From contig NZ_CP139368.1 of NCBI RefSeq assembly GCF_034120055.1, positions 2,046,001-2,110,000 on the forward strand: a DNA stretch of 64,000 nt. The letters are read 5' to 3'. The notes under the pieces were generated by a model that was not told the DNA's origin, did not search any database, and saw only the letters and a list, made by a program, of their open reading frames with translations. Below are positions 45,979 to 56,762 of the stretch, piece after piece. The number at the start of each line of letters is the position of its first letter. Within the stretch, counting starts at the first letter, position 1. Source of the stretch: Microbacterium rhizosphaerae. GTDB lineage: Bacteria; Actinomycetota; Actinomycetes; Actinomycetales; Microbacteriaceae. The position numbers and the translations under genes are program-made.

Positions 45979-46004
45979 ACGCCCCCGGCTCGTGCCGGGG
46001 GCGT
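45979..46004. terminator. bidirectional terminator after the CofE-like gene
   Basis: ACGCCCCCGGC pairs with GCCGGGGGCGT, loop TCGT, followed by TTCTCGT. It separates the convergent CofE-like and ATP-grasp genes. Confidence 0.85.
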
Positions 46005-46011
46005 TCTCGTG

Positions 46012-47034
46012 TCAGAAGCCGATCGCCTGGCGGTAGCGGGGCTTGTTGCCGGTGCGGATGCCGGTCACGCTGGGCTTGTTCTCGTACACGCCGGCACCCC
46101 AGTTGCCCTCGACGAGGACCGGGCCCTCGGGAGTGACCACGATGTCCCAGCCCACGTACTGCACCTGCGGCACGACCCGCGCGACCTGATCGACGAACGT
46201 CTTGACCTCGTCGACCATCGGCAGCTGGAAGTCCGCGATGCGGAAGCCCGAGTCGGGATGGAGCTCGTGCACGTTGGCGTGCGAGTCGTAGCCCGCTCCC
46301 ATGGCATGCCCGTTCTCGTCGAGCATCGTGTAGAAGCCGCCGAACGTCATCTGGTCGCTCACGGCGCCGCGCCCGAACTTCTGCGCCATCGCGAGGATGT
46401 GCGTCTGCTCGCCGTCGAAGAAGGCCGTGACGCGCGTCGTGTTCACCGTGCCCGGGCACACCGCGGCGAGGTCTTCGTGCTGCACGATGACTTCTTCGAT
46501 GAGGATCTCGCCGCGCTGGAGCAGACCGCGGTGGAAGGCATCCCAGTCGTCCACGTCCGCCGCGTGGTAGCGATGCACACCCGTGCCCGCCTGCCCGACG
46601 GGCTCCTTCGTCACGACCGTGCCCTGGCGCTCGGTGAAGGCGCGCACCTCGTCCGCGTTGCCCGCCTCGACGACCATCCACTCGCGCTTCAGGTAGTCGC
46701 TGAAGACCCGGTCGAAGGCGACTTTGTCGTGGAACAGGTGCCGGAACGCCGGATCGTCGTATCGCTGCGAAAGCTGGTTCGAGACGGGATGCGTCATGTA
46801 CGTGGCGCGCTCGTCGCGATTCAGGATGGCGAAGTCGAAGTCGATGTAGTCCTGGAAGCCGACGTTGCGGAAGCCCGCCTGCCACAGCATGTCGGCGACG
46901 ATGGCGGGCGTCCACTTGCCGTGCTGCTCCGACGCCTCCTTCGCGCGCTCCACGACCGAGCCGACATCGATGCGGCGGGCCCGGGCGGCGAGATAGCGGA
47001 GGCGGGGGGTGAGGCCGAGGCCGTTCTGAGGCAA
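46012..47034 (-). CDS. sugar-transfer-associated ATP-grasp-like protein
   Basis: About 340 residues with an ATP-grasp fold: nucleotide-binding KEPVGQAGTGVHRYHA, then ILIEEVIVQHEDLAAVCPGTVNTTRV, GGFYTMLDENGHAMGAGYD and the metal-binding end VGWDIVVTPEGPVLVEGNWG. This resembles the sugar-transfer-associated ATP-grasp family often encoded in polysaccharide or envelope loci. The precise reaction is unknown. TTG at 47034 is chosen because GGAG lies six bases upstream; no ATG or GTG fits as well. Its promoter overlaps that of the divergent alanine racemase pair. Confidence 0.78.
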   Translation of the reverse strand: MPQNGLGLTPRLRYLAARARRIDVGSVVERAKEASEQHGKWTPAIVADMLWQAGFRNVGFQDYIDFDFAILNRDERATYMTHPVSNQLSQRYDDPAFRHLFHDKVAFDRVFSDYLKREWMVVEAGNADEVRAFTERQGTVVTKEPVGQAGTGVHRYHAADVDDWDAFHRGLLQRGEILIEEVIVQHEDLAAVCPGTVNTTRVTAFFDGEQTHILAMAQKFGRGAVSDQMTFGGFYTMLDENGHAMGAGYDSHANVHELHPDSGFRIADFQLPMVDEVKTFVDQVARVVPQVQYVGWDIVVTPEGPVLVEGNWGAGVYENKPSVTGIRTGNKPRYRQAIGF

Positions 47035-47067
47035 GTCGTACTCCGGGTCGTGGGGCGGGGACCCGGA

Positions 47068-47074
47068 TAGTCTA
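47068..47074. promoter_or_regulatory. shared heptamer with two divergent -10 elements
   Basis: TAGTCTA reads TAGTCT on the plus strand (seven bases before GTG 47081) and TAGACT on the minus strand (34 bases before TTG 47034). The two promoters could not be occupied together. Confidence 0.5.
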
Positions 47075-47080
47075 AAGGGC

Positions 47081-47773
47081 GTGACGGCGGTGAACCTGGG
47101 CGACGATGCGCCCGACGCCGTCGGCACGTCGGCTCCGCGCGTCCGCCTCTCGCGTGCCGCACTGCACCGCAACGCCCTCGCTCTGGGCGGCCGTCCGGCC
47201 GATCTGCGCCGCGATGCGTGGGGTCATGGCATCCTCCAGGTCGCCGCGGTGCTCGTCGACGCCGGGGTGCGCGCGGCGCTCGTCGACGCGGGCGATGAGG
47301 ATGCCGTGGCGATGGCCGGACTCGAGCCTCGACTCACCGGCTCAGCCGTCGGTGACACGGTGTACGGCGTGGCGTCCGGCACGAGCGCCGTCATGGCGCT
47401 CGAGGGCACCGTGCTGTCGACCAAGGCGCTTCGCACCGGGGAGGGCGTCTCCTACGGCTTCCTGCACCGTGCCGCCGCGGACACGCGCATCGCGCTGGTC
47501 ACCGGCGGCTATGCCCAGGGTGTGGTGCGCTCGCTGGGCGGCCGGGCATCGGTGCTGATCGCCGGACATCGTCTTCCGATCGTCGGCCGCGTCGCCATGG
47601 ATGTGTGCGTGGTGGATATCGGGGATGCCGACATCCCCCGCGGGACGACGGCCACGTTCTTCGGTGGCACCGGCGCCCCGAGCGTCGCCGAGTGGGCCTC
47701 GGCCACCGGTCTTTCCGCCGCCGAGATCCTCACGGCGGTAGGCCTGAACGCCACGAGGGAATGGATCGCATGA
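47081..47773 (+). CDS. alanine racemase C-domain protein lacking the barrel (split Alr, part 1)
   Basis: A 230-residue protein similar to the C-terminal beta domain of alanine racemase. It carries the catalytic-base tyrosine motif EGVSYGFLHR (Y125), GGYAQGVVR and the substrate-binding GRVAMDVCVVDIGD. The front 50 residues are a vestige of the start of the enzyme, but the PLP-Lys motif VKADAYGHG reads LRRDAWGHG, with Arg in place of Lys, and the remaining barrel of about 200 residues is absent. The next gene, overlapping by 4 bp, has the complementary part. In normal Alr dimers each active site combines Lys of one chain with Tyr of the other. GTG at 47081 has TAGTCT seven bases upstream. Confidence 0.85.
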   Translation: MTAVNLGDDAPDAVGTSAPRVRLSRAALHRNALALGGRPADLRRDAWGHGILQVAAVLVDAGVRAALVDAGDEDAVAMAGLEPRLTGSAVGDTVYGVASGTSAVMALEGTVLSTKALRTGEGVSYGFLHRAAADTRIALVTGGYAQGVVRSLGGRASVLIAGHRLPIVGRVAMDVCVVDIGDADIPRGTTATFFGGTGAPSVAEWASATGLSAAEILTAVGLNATREWIA

Positions 47774-48807
47774 CCGCACGGCTCGACGTCGATCTCGACC
47801 TCTTCGCCGCGAACCTGCGCGCCGTGCGCGAGCGCATCGCGCCGGCCGAGCACATGCTGGTCGTGAAGGACGACGCGTACGGACACGGGCTGGTGCCCAT
47901 CGTCCGGGCGGCTCGGGCCGAGGGCGTGCGCTGGTTCGGCGCCTTCGACATCCCGACCGGGCTGGCGGTGCGCGACGAGGCTCCCGACGCGCGGGTCTTC
48001 TCGTGGCTCGTCGGCTCGGCGGACGAGGCCAGAGCCGGCGTCGACGCCGACCTCGACCTGGGAGTCGGCGATACGGCGCTGCTGGAGGAGGTCGCGGCGG
48101 CGGGACGCGAGGCCGGCCGGCCGGCGCGCGTGCACCTGAAGATCGACACCGGTCTGCACCGCAACGGCATCCGTCCCGAGGAGTGGGATGCAGCGGTCGC
48201 TCGCGCCGCGCAACTGGAGCAGGCGGCATCCCTCATCGTGGAGGGCGTGTGGAGCCACATCGCCGAGGCGTCCGACGCCGAGGATGACGCCGCGCGAGCG
48301 GTCTTCGACGACGCGGTGCGCGCGGCCGAGCGGGCGGGCCTGCAGCCGCGTCTGCGGCACCTCGCGGCGAGCGCGGCGGCGTTCGCACGTCCCGAGTTCC
48401 GCTACGACCTCGCTCGGGTCGGCGCGTTCGCCTATGGCATCCGTCCCGCGGGCGGTCCGGGGGAGGACGAACTCGGCATCCGGCCGATCGGCGCCCTGCG
48501 GGTCGACGTGCGGTCGGTGGTCGACGACCGGGCGATCCTCGGTCTGGGAGCGCTGGACGGATTCCCGTCTTCGCTGGCAGGTCTCACCCACGTCGGCACG
48601 CCCGCCGGACGGGGCGAGGTCGTCTCCGTCGATCTGGACACGATGACCGTGACGGGCTGGGCGGATGCTGCGCCCGCCCAGACGGTCACGGTGTGGGGAG
48701 CGGATGCGCCGTCGGTGACGGATCACGCCGAACTCATCGGGTCGATCGGCGAGGAGATCGCCGTGCGGCTCTCGCCGCTCGTGCCGCGCGTCTACCGCGC
48801 GGAATGA
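47770..48807 (+). CDS. alr: alanine racemase barrel protein lacking the Tyr motif (split Alr, part 2)
   Basis: A 345-residue alanine racemase-like protein with a complete PLP barrel: MLVVKDDAYGHGLVPI (K33), HLKIDTGLHRNGIRP, WSHIAEASD, LAASAAAFARPEFRYD and RVGAFAYGIRP. The C-terminal domain is shorter than usual: after RPIGALRVDVRSVVDD the GxGVSYG segment with the catalytic Tyr is missing and GRVxMD is replaced by GEVVSVDLD. The C-terminal end PRVYRAE is typical. ATG at 47770 overlaps the stop of the first gene (ATGA). It probably acts with that protein to make D-alanine for peptidoglycan. Confidence 0.88.
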   Translation: MTARLDVDLDLFAANLRAVRERIAPAEHMLVVKDDAYGHGLVPIVRAARAEGVRWFGAFDIPTGLAVRDEAPDARVFSWLVGSADEARAGVDADLDLGVGDTALLEEVAAAGREAGRPARVHLKIDTGLHRNGIRPEEWDAAVARAAQLEQAASLIVEGVWSHIAEASDAEDDAARAVFDDAVRAAERAGLQPRLRHLAASAAAFARPEFRYDLARVGAFAYGIRPAGGPGEDELGIRPIGALRVDVRSVVDDRAILGLGALDGFPSSLAGLTHVGTPAGRGEVVSVDLDTMTVTGWADAAPAQTVTVWGADAPSVTDHAELIGSIGEEIAVRLSPLVPRVYRAE

Positions 48808-48808
48808 A

Positions 48809-49033
48809 TCAGTCGTTCGTCTCGTGCAGACGGTCGCTCTCGTCGTGCCACGACGTGGCGACCGCGCGGAGCTTCTCTTCGAACTTGCGGCCGTGGTGGG
48901 CGCAGTAGAGCAGCTCGCTGCCGTTGACGACGGCGATGATGTACGCCTGGGCTCCGCACGCATCGCAACGGTCCGCTGCGGTGAGACGGCGCTCGAGGAC
49001 GGCGGGCTCGTTCGGTGTCGATAGCGTGGTCAT
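48809..49033 (-). CDS. DUF7455-type small zinc-ribbon protein
   Basis: A 74-residue actinobacterial protein with CDACGAQAYIIAV and LLYCAHHGRKFEEKL, a Cys/His metal-binding pattern. Function unknown. This family is often found between rpoD and the type II topoisomerase gene in actinobacteria, as here. It is convergent with the second alr gene, with only one base between the stops. Confidence 0.86.
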   Translation of the reverse strand: MTTLSTPNEPAVLERRLTAADRCDACGAQAYIIAVVNGSELLYCAHHGRKFEEKLRAVATSWHDESDRLHETND

Positions 49034-49188
49034 CTCGGTGCCTCCTCGGTGTCGTCGTGTCAGTGCCGGTCACCACATACAACCACGCCGACGTTGCGGT
49101 AATGCCACGATCGGCCGTGAGTTCGCTGACCGCGTACGGTGGCCGGTCGCGAGCCGTGTTCATGACGGGGCGCGTCGGCCCTCCCGAT

Positions 49189-49194
49189 TAGGCT
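49189..49194 (+). promoter_or_regulatory. -10 hexamer of parE
   Basis: TAGGCT eight bases before GTG at 49203. Confidence 0.45.
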
Positions 49195-49202
49195 GGAAGA
49201 TC

Positions 49203-51268
<2,066 letters not shown>

Positions 51269-51272
<4 letters not shown>

Positions 51273-51736
51273 GCGCGGAGCTTCCCGAGGGCGTCTCGCT
51301 CCGGCCCGCGACGACCGACGACATCGACGCCATCGCCGCGCTGAAGGAGCGCGTGCTGCGGCTCGATCTCGAGTCACTCGAGGGCTGGGACCCTGCCCGC
51401 TCGCGGGAGCGCGTCATCTCGCACTTCTCCCCGGACCACACGCGGATGATCCTCCTCGACGGCGCCGTGGCGGGCACGATCACGCTCCGAGAGGACGCGG
51501 ACGCGCTCTGGCTCGAGATGTTCTACATCGACGAGGCATACCAGGGGCGCGGCATCGGCACCGCCGTCCTCCGGAAGGTCCTGGCCGACGCGCCGGACGA
51601 TCGCCCCCTCCGACTGCAGGTGCTGGTCGGGTCTGCGGCGCGGCGACTCTACGAGCGGCACGGATTCGTCGCCGAGAACCAGGACGCGGTCGACGTCTGG
51701 ATGCGCCGGCCCGCGCGCCTCGACAGGCGCTTCTGA
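51269..51736 (+). CDS. GNAT-family N-acetyltransferase
   Basis: A 155-residue GNAT acetyltransferase. The acetyl-CoA loop reads YQGRGIGTAVLRKVL, preceded by WLEMFYIDEA, and the C-terminal RLYERHGF is typical. Substrate unknown. It begins with GTGA overlapping the parE stop by 4 bp and ends 10 bp before the convergent end of parC. Confidence 0.9.
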
Positions 51737-51746
51737 GCGGGTCGCC

Positions 51747-54212
51747 TCAGCGGACGGCGGTGCCGATGACGCCGACCACGGCGTCGAGCGGCGTACCGGA
51801 TGCATCGCGCTTGGCGCCCGCAGCTGGCAGCTGACGCGCCGCGCCGTCCGTTCCCACAGCACGCGGCTCCGATCCCACCCAGGCGAGCGCGATCGTGTCC
51901 TCGCCGCGCAGGAAGCGCTGCGCGCGGACGCCGCCCGTCGCGCGCCCCTTGGCCGGGAACTCCGTGAAGGCGGAGACCTTGGCGGTGCCCGCATCCGTGC
52001 CCGCAAGCGCGGTGCTGGAGCCGGCGACCGTGACCACGACCGCATCGAAGTCAGACGGGCCGACCACATCGAAGGCGACGACGCGTGCGCCATCCGACAG
52101 GCGGATGCCGGCCATGCCGCCCGCCGAACGACCTTGCGGCCTCACCGATGACGCGTCGAAGCGCAGCAGCTGTGCGTCGCTCGCGACGAACACGAGCTCG
52201 GCGCCGTCAGATGCCGGGGCGGCGCCGATCACGCGGTCGCCGTCCTTCAGCGCGATGATCTCGACGTCGTGCTTGGTGCCGAGCTCGCTCGCCGCGACCC
52301 GCTTGACGACGCCCTGCTCCGTGCCGAGTGCGATCGGCGGCCCGTCGACGATCGGCACGATCGCGACGACGTGCTCGCCCTTCTCCAGGGGCAGGTACTG
52401 GTCGGCGCGCGTCCCCGCGGCGAGCTGCACCGAGTTGCCGGGCACGGAGGGAAGATCGACGGGGGAGAAGCGGATGAGACGTCCCGCGCTCGTGACGGCG
52501 CCGATGTCCCCGCGGGTGGTCGTGTCGACGGCCGAGCGGATCGCATCGTGCTTCGACCGGCGCGCGGGGGGCACGATTCCGTTGCCCGGCGTATCCGTCG
52601 CGAGTTCGGCGCGCACCATGCGTCCCGTCGCCGACAGGAACACACGACAGGGCGCGTCGGCGATCTGAAGGTCGACGGCGACCGCAGCCGCGCGCGAGCG
52701 CGGCTGGACCGGCCCGCCGTTCAGCAGCAGCGTGCGGCGCGGAGTGCCATACGTCTCGGCGGCGGTGTCGAGCTCCCGCGCGACCTGGGCGCGCAGCATC
52801 CCGTCGTCGCCGAGCAGCTCGACGAGCGCCGCGATCTCGGCCTGGAGCGCGTCGCGCTCGGCCTCGAGCTCGATGCGCGAGAACTTCGTGAGGCGACGCA
52901 GGCGCAGCTCGAGGATGTACTCGGCCTGCACCTGCGAGAGGTCGAACACCTGCTGCAGTCGGCCGCGCGCCTGCTCGCTGTCGTCCGAGGTGCGGATGAC
53001 CTGGATGACCTCGTCGATGTCGAGGATCGCGATGAGCAGGCCCTCGACGAGATGCAGCCTCTCGCGCCGTCGGGCGAGACGGAATTCGCTGCGGCGGGTC
53101 ACCACGCTGATGCGGTGGTCGAGGTAGACGCGCAGCATCTCGCGCAGTCCGAGGGTCTGCGGCTGCCCGCCGACAAGAGCGACGTTGTTGATGCCGAACG
53201 AGTCCTCGAGCGGCGTCAGACGGTAGAGCTGCTCGAGCACGGCGTTCGGATCGAAGCCCGTCTTGATGCCGATGACGAGCTTCAGGCCGTTGTGACGGTC
53301 GGTGAGGTCGGTGACATCCGAGATGCCCGTCAGCTTCTTGGCGGTGACGGCATCCTTGATCTTCTCGATGATCCGCTCGGGGCCGACGAGGTAGGGCAGC
53401 TCGGTGACGACGAGTCCGGTGCGCCGCGGGCCGAGCTGCTCGACCGCGACCTTCGAGCGGGTGCGGAAGCTGCCGCGCCCGTTCGCGTAGGCGTCCTTGA
53501 TGCCGTCGAGTCCGACGATGATCCCGCCGCCGGGCAGATCGGGCCCGGGGACGAACTCCATGAGCTCTTCGACGGTCGCGTCCGGGTTGTCGAGCAGATG
53601 GATGGCCGCGGCCACGACCTCGATGAGGTTGTGCGGCGCCATGTTCGTCGCCATACCGACGGCGATGCCGGCCGCGCCGTTGACGAGCAGGTTCGGGTAG
53701 GCGGCAGGCAGCACCTCGGGCTGCTGGAACTGCCCGTCGTAGTTCGGGATGAAGTCGACGACGTTCTCGTCGAGGTTCTCCGTGAGGGCGAGCGCGGCGG
53801 GCGCGAGGCGCGCCTCGGTGTAGCGCGGAGCCGCCGGGCCGTCGTCCAGCGAGCCGAAGTTGCCGTGCCCGTCGATCAGCGGGACCCGGAGGGTGAACGG
53901 CTGCGCCAGCCGCACGAGGGCGTCGTAGATGGCCGTGTCGCCGTGGGGGTGCAGCTTGCCCATCACCTCGCCGACGACGCGCGCGCTCTTGACGTGCCCG
54001 CGGTCGGGGCGCAGGCCCATGTCGGCCATCTGGAACAGGATGCGCCGTTGCACGGGCTTCAAGCCGTCGCGTGCGTCGGGCAGCGCCCGCGAGTAGATCA
54101 CCGAATACGCGTACTCGAGGTACGAGCCCTGCATCTCCGCAGAGACGTCGACGTCCTCGATGCGTTCGACGGGACCGTCGTCGGTGGGCGAGGAGGAGCG
54201 CGATGCGGGCAT
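51747..54212 (-). CDS. parC: type IIA topoisomerase subunit A (ParC-like)
   Basis: The DNA-cleaving subunit, 821 residues. It has PDARDGLKPVQRRILF, the quinolone-region GKLHPHGDTAIYDALVRLAQ, with Thr at the position equivalent to E. coli GyrA Ser83, and the catalytic Tyr in APRYTEARLAP. The C-terminal part is a six-bladed DNA-wrapping domain; the strict gyrase box QRRGGKG is not present, only the looser AKGRATGGVRAQ, which favours topoisomerase IV. It is convergent with parE and the GNAT gene rather than in an operon with parE. Confidence 0.92.
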   Translation of the reverse strand: MPASRSSSPTDDGPVERIEDVDVSAEMQGSYLEYAYSVIYSRALPDARDGLKPVQRRILFQMADMGLRPDRGHVKSARVVGEVMGKLHPHGDTAIYDALVRLAQPFTLRVPLIDGHGNFGSLDDGPAAPRYTEARLAPAALALTENLDENVVDFIPNYDGQFQQPEVLPAAYPNLLVNGAAGIAVGMATNMAPHNLIEVVAAAIHLLDNPDATVEELMEFVPGPDLPGGGIIVGLDGIKDAYANGRGSFRTRSKVAVEQLGPRRTGLVVTELPYLVGPERIIEKIKDAVTAKKLTGISDVTDLTDRHNGLKLVIGIKTGFDPNAVLEQLYRLTPLEDSFGINNVALVGGQPQTLGLREMLRVYLDHRISVVTRRSEFRLARRRERLHLVEGLLIAILDIDEVIQVIRTSDDSEQARGRLQQVFDLSQVQAEYILELRLRRLTKFSRIELEAERDALQAEIAALVELLGDDGMLRAQVARELDTAAETYGTPRRTLLLNGGPVQPRSRAAAVAVDLQIADAPCRVFLSATGRMVRAELATDTPGNGIVPPARRSKHDAIRSAVDTTTRGDIGAVTSAGRLIRFSPVDLPSVPGNSVQLAAGTRADQYLPLEKGEHVVAIVPIVDGPPIALGTEQGVVKRVAASELGTKHDVEIIALKDGDRVIGAAPASDGAELVFVASDAQLLRFDASSVRPQGRSAGGMAGIRLSDGARVVAFDVVGPSDFDAVVVTVAGSSTALAGTDAGTAKVSAFTEFPAKGRATGGVRAQRFLRGEDTIALAWVGSEPRAVGTDGAARQLPAAGAKRDASGTPLDAVVGVIGTAVR

Positions 54213-54274
54213 GTGCTGTGCGTGACCTTCGGGTGTGCGGGGCTGGGTTCGGACGCATGTGCGACACTGAACCG

Positions 54275-55408
54275 ATGTCCCTCAGCCTACCGGCGGACCC
54301 GCCGCGTGCCCGGAGCCTGGTCCGTGTCCTGCCCGAGGTGATCGATGCGCTGTCCGGCTCCTCGACGTGGTTCGCGCCGGCGCGCAGCGCGATCCTGCTC
54401 GTCGTCGACGGCCTGGGGGCGGCGAACCTCGCCGCCCGCAGCGGGCACGCGCGCTTCCTCGCGACCGCCGGCGGCAAGAGGGACGTGGCCCGGACGGTCT
54501 TCCCCTCGACGACGGCGGCCGCCCTCACCAGCCTCCTGACCGGTGCCGCCCCCGGCGAGCACGGCATCCTGGGCTACCGGGTCCGAGTGCCTGGCGCGCA
54601 GGACACCGTGAACCAGCTGAAGGGCTGGGAGACCGACGGTCTCGATCCGCACTCGTGGCAGCGACTGGAGCCGCTCCTGGCCCGCGAGGCCAAGCGCGGC
54701 CGGCCGTGCTTCGTCGTCTCCCACGCGAAGTACGCCGGCACGGGCTTCACGGAGGCGATCCTCCGCGGCGCGGAGTTCGTGGTCGCCGCGGACATCGCGG
54801 ATCGGGCGCTCCTCGCCGCGGATCTCGCCGCGTCCCACCCGGGCGCTCTCGTCTATCTCTACGCCCCTGACCTCGATTCGGTCGGCCACAAGCACGGCTG
54901 GGAGAGCGAGCGTTGGACAGCTGCGCTGGAGAAAGTGGATGCGGCGGCCCGCTCGCTCAGCGACGCCCTCGACGGCGGCACCGGCGTCGTCGTCACAGCG
55001 GATCACGGGATGATCGATGTGCCGAAGCAACGGCAGGTGCTGCTGGAGGCAGGGGACGCCGTCCTCGACGGGGTCGACATGATCGGCGGCGAGCCGCGCA
55101 TGCTCCATCTGTACGCGGAGCCGGGAGCCGCCGAGGGCCTGCTGGAGGTGTGGCGGTCGACCGAGTCGGGCCGCTCCTGGGTGGCCTCGCGCGACGAGGC
55201 CATCGCGGCCGGCCTCTTCGGGCCCGTGGTCGACCCGGCGGTGCGAGAACGCATCGGGGACGTGGTGGTCGGCGCGCGGTCCGGCATCGTCTACTACGAC
55301 GACCGAGCGGCCGACAAGGGTCCCCAGCGCATGGTCGGCCAGCACGGCTCGCTCACCGACGAAGAGCGGATCGTCCCCTTGCTGCGCCTCGGCGCGTTCG
55401 CGGGCTGA
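54275..55408 (+). CDS. alkaline phosphatase-superfamily phosphodiesterase
   Basis: A 377-residue nucleotide pyrophosphatase/phosphodiesterase-type protein. Metal ligands and nucleophile are seen in LLVVDGLGAAN, FPSTTAAALTSLLTG (Thr nucleophile), YAPDLDSVGHKHG, TADHGMIDV and GQHGSL. No signal peptide is evident. The substrate is not known. GACACT lies six bases before the ATG at 54275. It is divergent from parC and convergent with sepH. Confidence 0.87.
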   Translation: MSLSLPADPPRARSLVRVLPEVIDALSGSSTWFAPARSAILLVVDGLGAANLAARSGHARFLATAGGKRDVARTVFPSTTAAALTSLLTGAAPGEHGILGYRVRVPGAQDTVNQLKGWETDGLDPHSWQRLEPLLAREAKRGRPCFVVSHAKYAGTGFTEAILRGAEFVVAADIADRALLAADLAASHPGALVYLYAPDLDSVGHKHGWESERWTAALEKVDAAARSLSDALDGGTGVVVTADHGMIDVPKQRQVLLEAGDAVLDGVDMIGGEPRMLHLYAEPGAAEGLLEVWRSTESGRSWVASRDEAIAAGLFGPVVDPAVRERIGDVVVGARSGIVYYDDRAADKGPQRMVGQHGSLTDEERIVPLLRLGAFAG

Positions 55409-55414
55409 GGCCGG

Positions 55415-56530
55415 TCACTCGTCGGTACGCGCTCCGAACACGATCTCGTCCCAGGACGGCATCGACGTCCGGCCCTTGCGGCGGCCGGATTCGGCGGTCG
55501 CGCGGCTCGGCTCCGCCGTCGTACGAGGCGGCTCTGCGGCCGCTCGAGCGGGCTTCGCCGCGGCGTGGGCCGGCTCCGCGCTGTGCGCGGGCTCCGGAGC
55601 GGCAGACGTGGCCGCCGAGGTCTCGAGCGCGGGTTCGAGGGCGTCGAACAGGGCCACGGGGGAGTTCTGCCGGTGGCTCACCGGCAGCTCCACGTCGTCC
55701 GCCTCTTCGGGCATGCTCTCGCGCTGACCGCGCCGCCGGCGCAGGGCCTCGAGGAGGTCCGCGGTCTGGCTCGAGGTCTGACTGGTCTCGGGCGCGCGCT
55801 TGATGGCGGCGTCCTGGACGGCGGCCGGCGCAGGCTCGTGCATCGCCGGGGACTCGAGATCGGCCTCGGGGTCCGGCATCCGTCGCGGTCCGAATGCGCC
55901 GCTGTCGAAGCGGCTGTCGTCCTTGAGGGGCGTGTCGAGCGCACGCAGCCGGGGGATGAGGCTGTCGGGCAGCGACCCCTGCCGTGAGAGCTGGATCGCG
56001 TCGGGGTTCAGGGGAGAGAGGATGCCGCGGCGGGGGTCGAAGCCCCAGCGGGCGTCGCGGTCGACCTCGGCGGCTGTGAACTCCAGCTTGACGATCCAGC
56101 CGGTCTGCTCTTTCCAGCTCGTCCAGCGCTCACCCGTCGCGCCGACGTCGGCGAGCTTGGCGCGGACGGCCGAGCCGAAGGTGGGCGGCGCGTCGCTGTC
56201 GAAGTCCGTGCCGAGCAGCACGGGAACGGCGAGCGCCTGTCCCACGACGTGCTCGCGCTCCGCGAGCACAGGCCCCTCGAAGCGGGCGACATCCTCGACT
56301 CGGGCGCCGAGGAGCGCTGCGACCTCCTCGGTCGACAGACCGGCGCGGATGTGCGCCTGCACCTCACGGGGACTGGGACGCGCGGTGCGATCGCCCGCCT
56401 CCCGCTCCCGGCGGGCGCGGCGCAACTCGGCGCGCAGCACGTCGTCCACGGGGAGGGTGAATCGCTCCCCGGACTCGGTTGCGAGGACGAGCTTTCCGTC
56501 CTCCTCGCCGACGACTCTGAGCTGTTCCAT
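55415..56530 (-). CDS. sepH: septation protein SepH
   Basis: The actinobacterial cell-division protein SepH (DUF3071), 371 residues, which binds FtsZ and promotes ring assembly (established in Streptomyces and Mycobacterium). The N-terminal domain starts EQLRVVGEEDGKLVLATESG and includes the helix-turn-helix-like segment STEEVAALLGARVEDVARFE. A long Ala/Pro/Glu-rich disordered linker follows and the conserved C-terminal motif SWDEIVFGAR closes the protein. Confidence 0.94.
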   Translation of the reverse strand: MEQLRVVGEEDGKLVLATESGERFTLPVDDVLRAELRRARREREAGDRTARPSPREVQAHIRAGLSTEEVAALLGARVEDVARFEGPVLAEREHVVGQALAVPVLLGTDFDSDAPPTFGSAVRAKLADVGATGERWTSWKEQTGWIVKLEFTAAEVDRDARWGFDPRRGILSPLNPDAIQLSRQGSLPDSLIPRLRALDTPLKDDSRFDSGAFGPRRMPDPEADLESPAMHEPAPAAVQDAAIKRAPETSQTSSQTADLLEALRRRRGQRESMPEEADDVELPVSHRQNSPVALFDALEPALETSAATSAAPEPAHSAEPAHAAAKPARAAAEPPRTTAEPSRATAESGRRKGRTSMPSWDEIVFGARTDE

Positions 56531-56762
56531 GGGAAGAGCGCCTCCGATCTGGGGTCCTGCCCTATCGTGGCACGGCGGGCCCGCACGGCCGGGAATATCC
56601 CGCGCGCGCCGCCCGTTTCGTCTACGCGGTTTCGGTGAACCTGCGAATCCGCAGAGGACATTTGCGAAATGTCATACGGTCGTGCAAACTATCGCCGCCC
56701 GTACCGGCGGACCCGCATACCGCCGGGGGCGACAGCACTCAGGGAAGTAGAGAAACTCAGGC

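Noticed and set aside
47081..47773. Alr fragment as a frameshifted pseudogene of the following alr
   Set aside because: The fragment is a C-domain placed before the barrel gene, both frames are intact, overlap by ATGA and have complementary rather than duplicate motifs.
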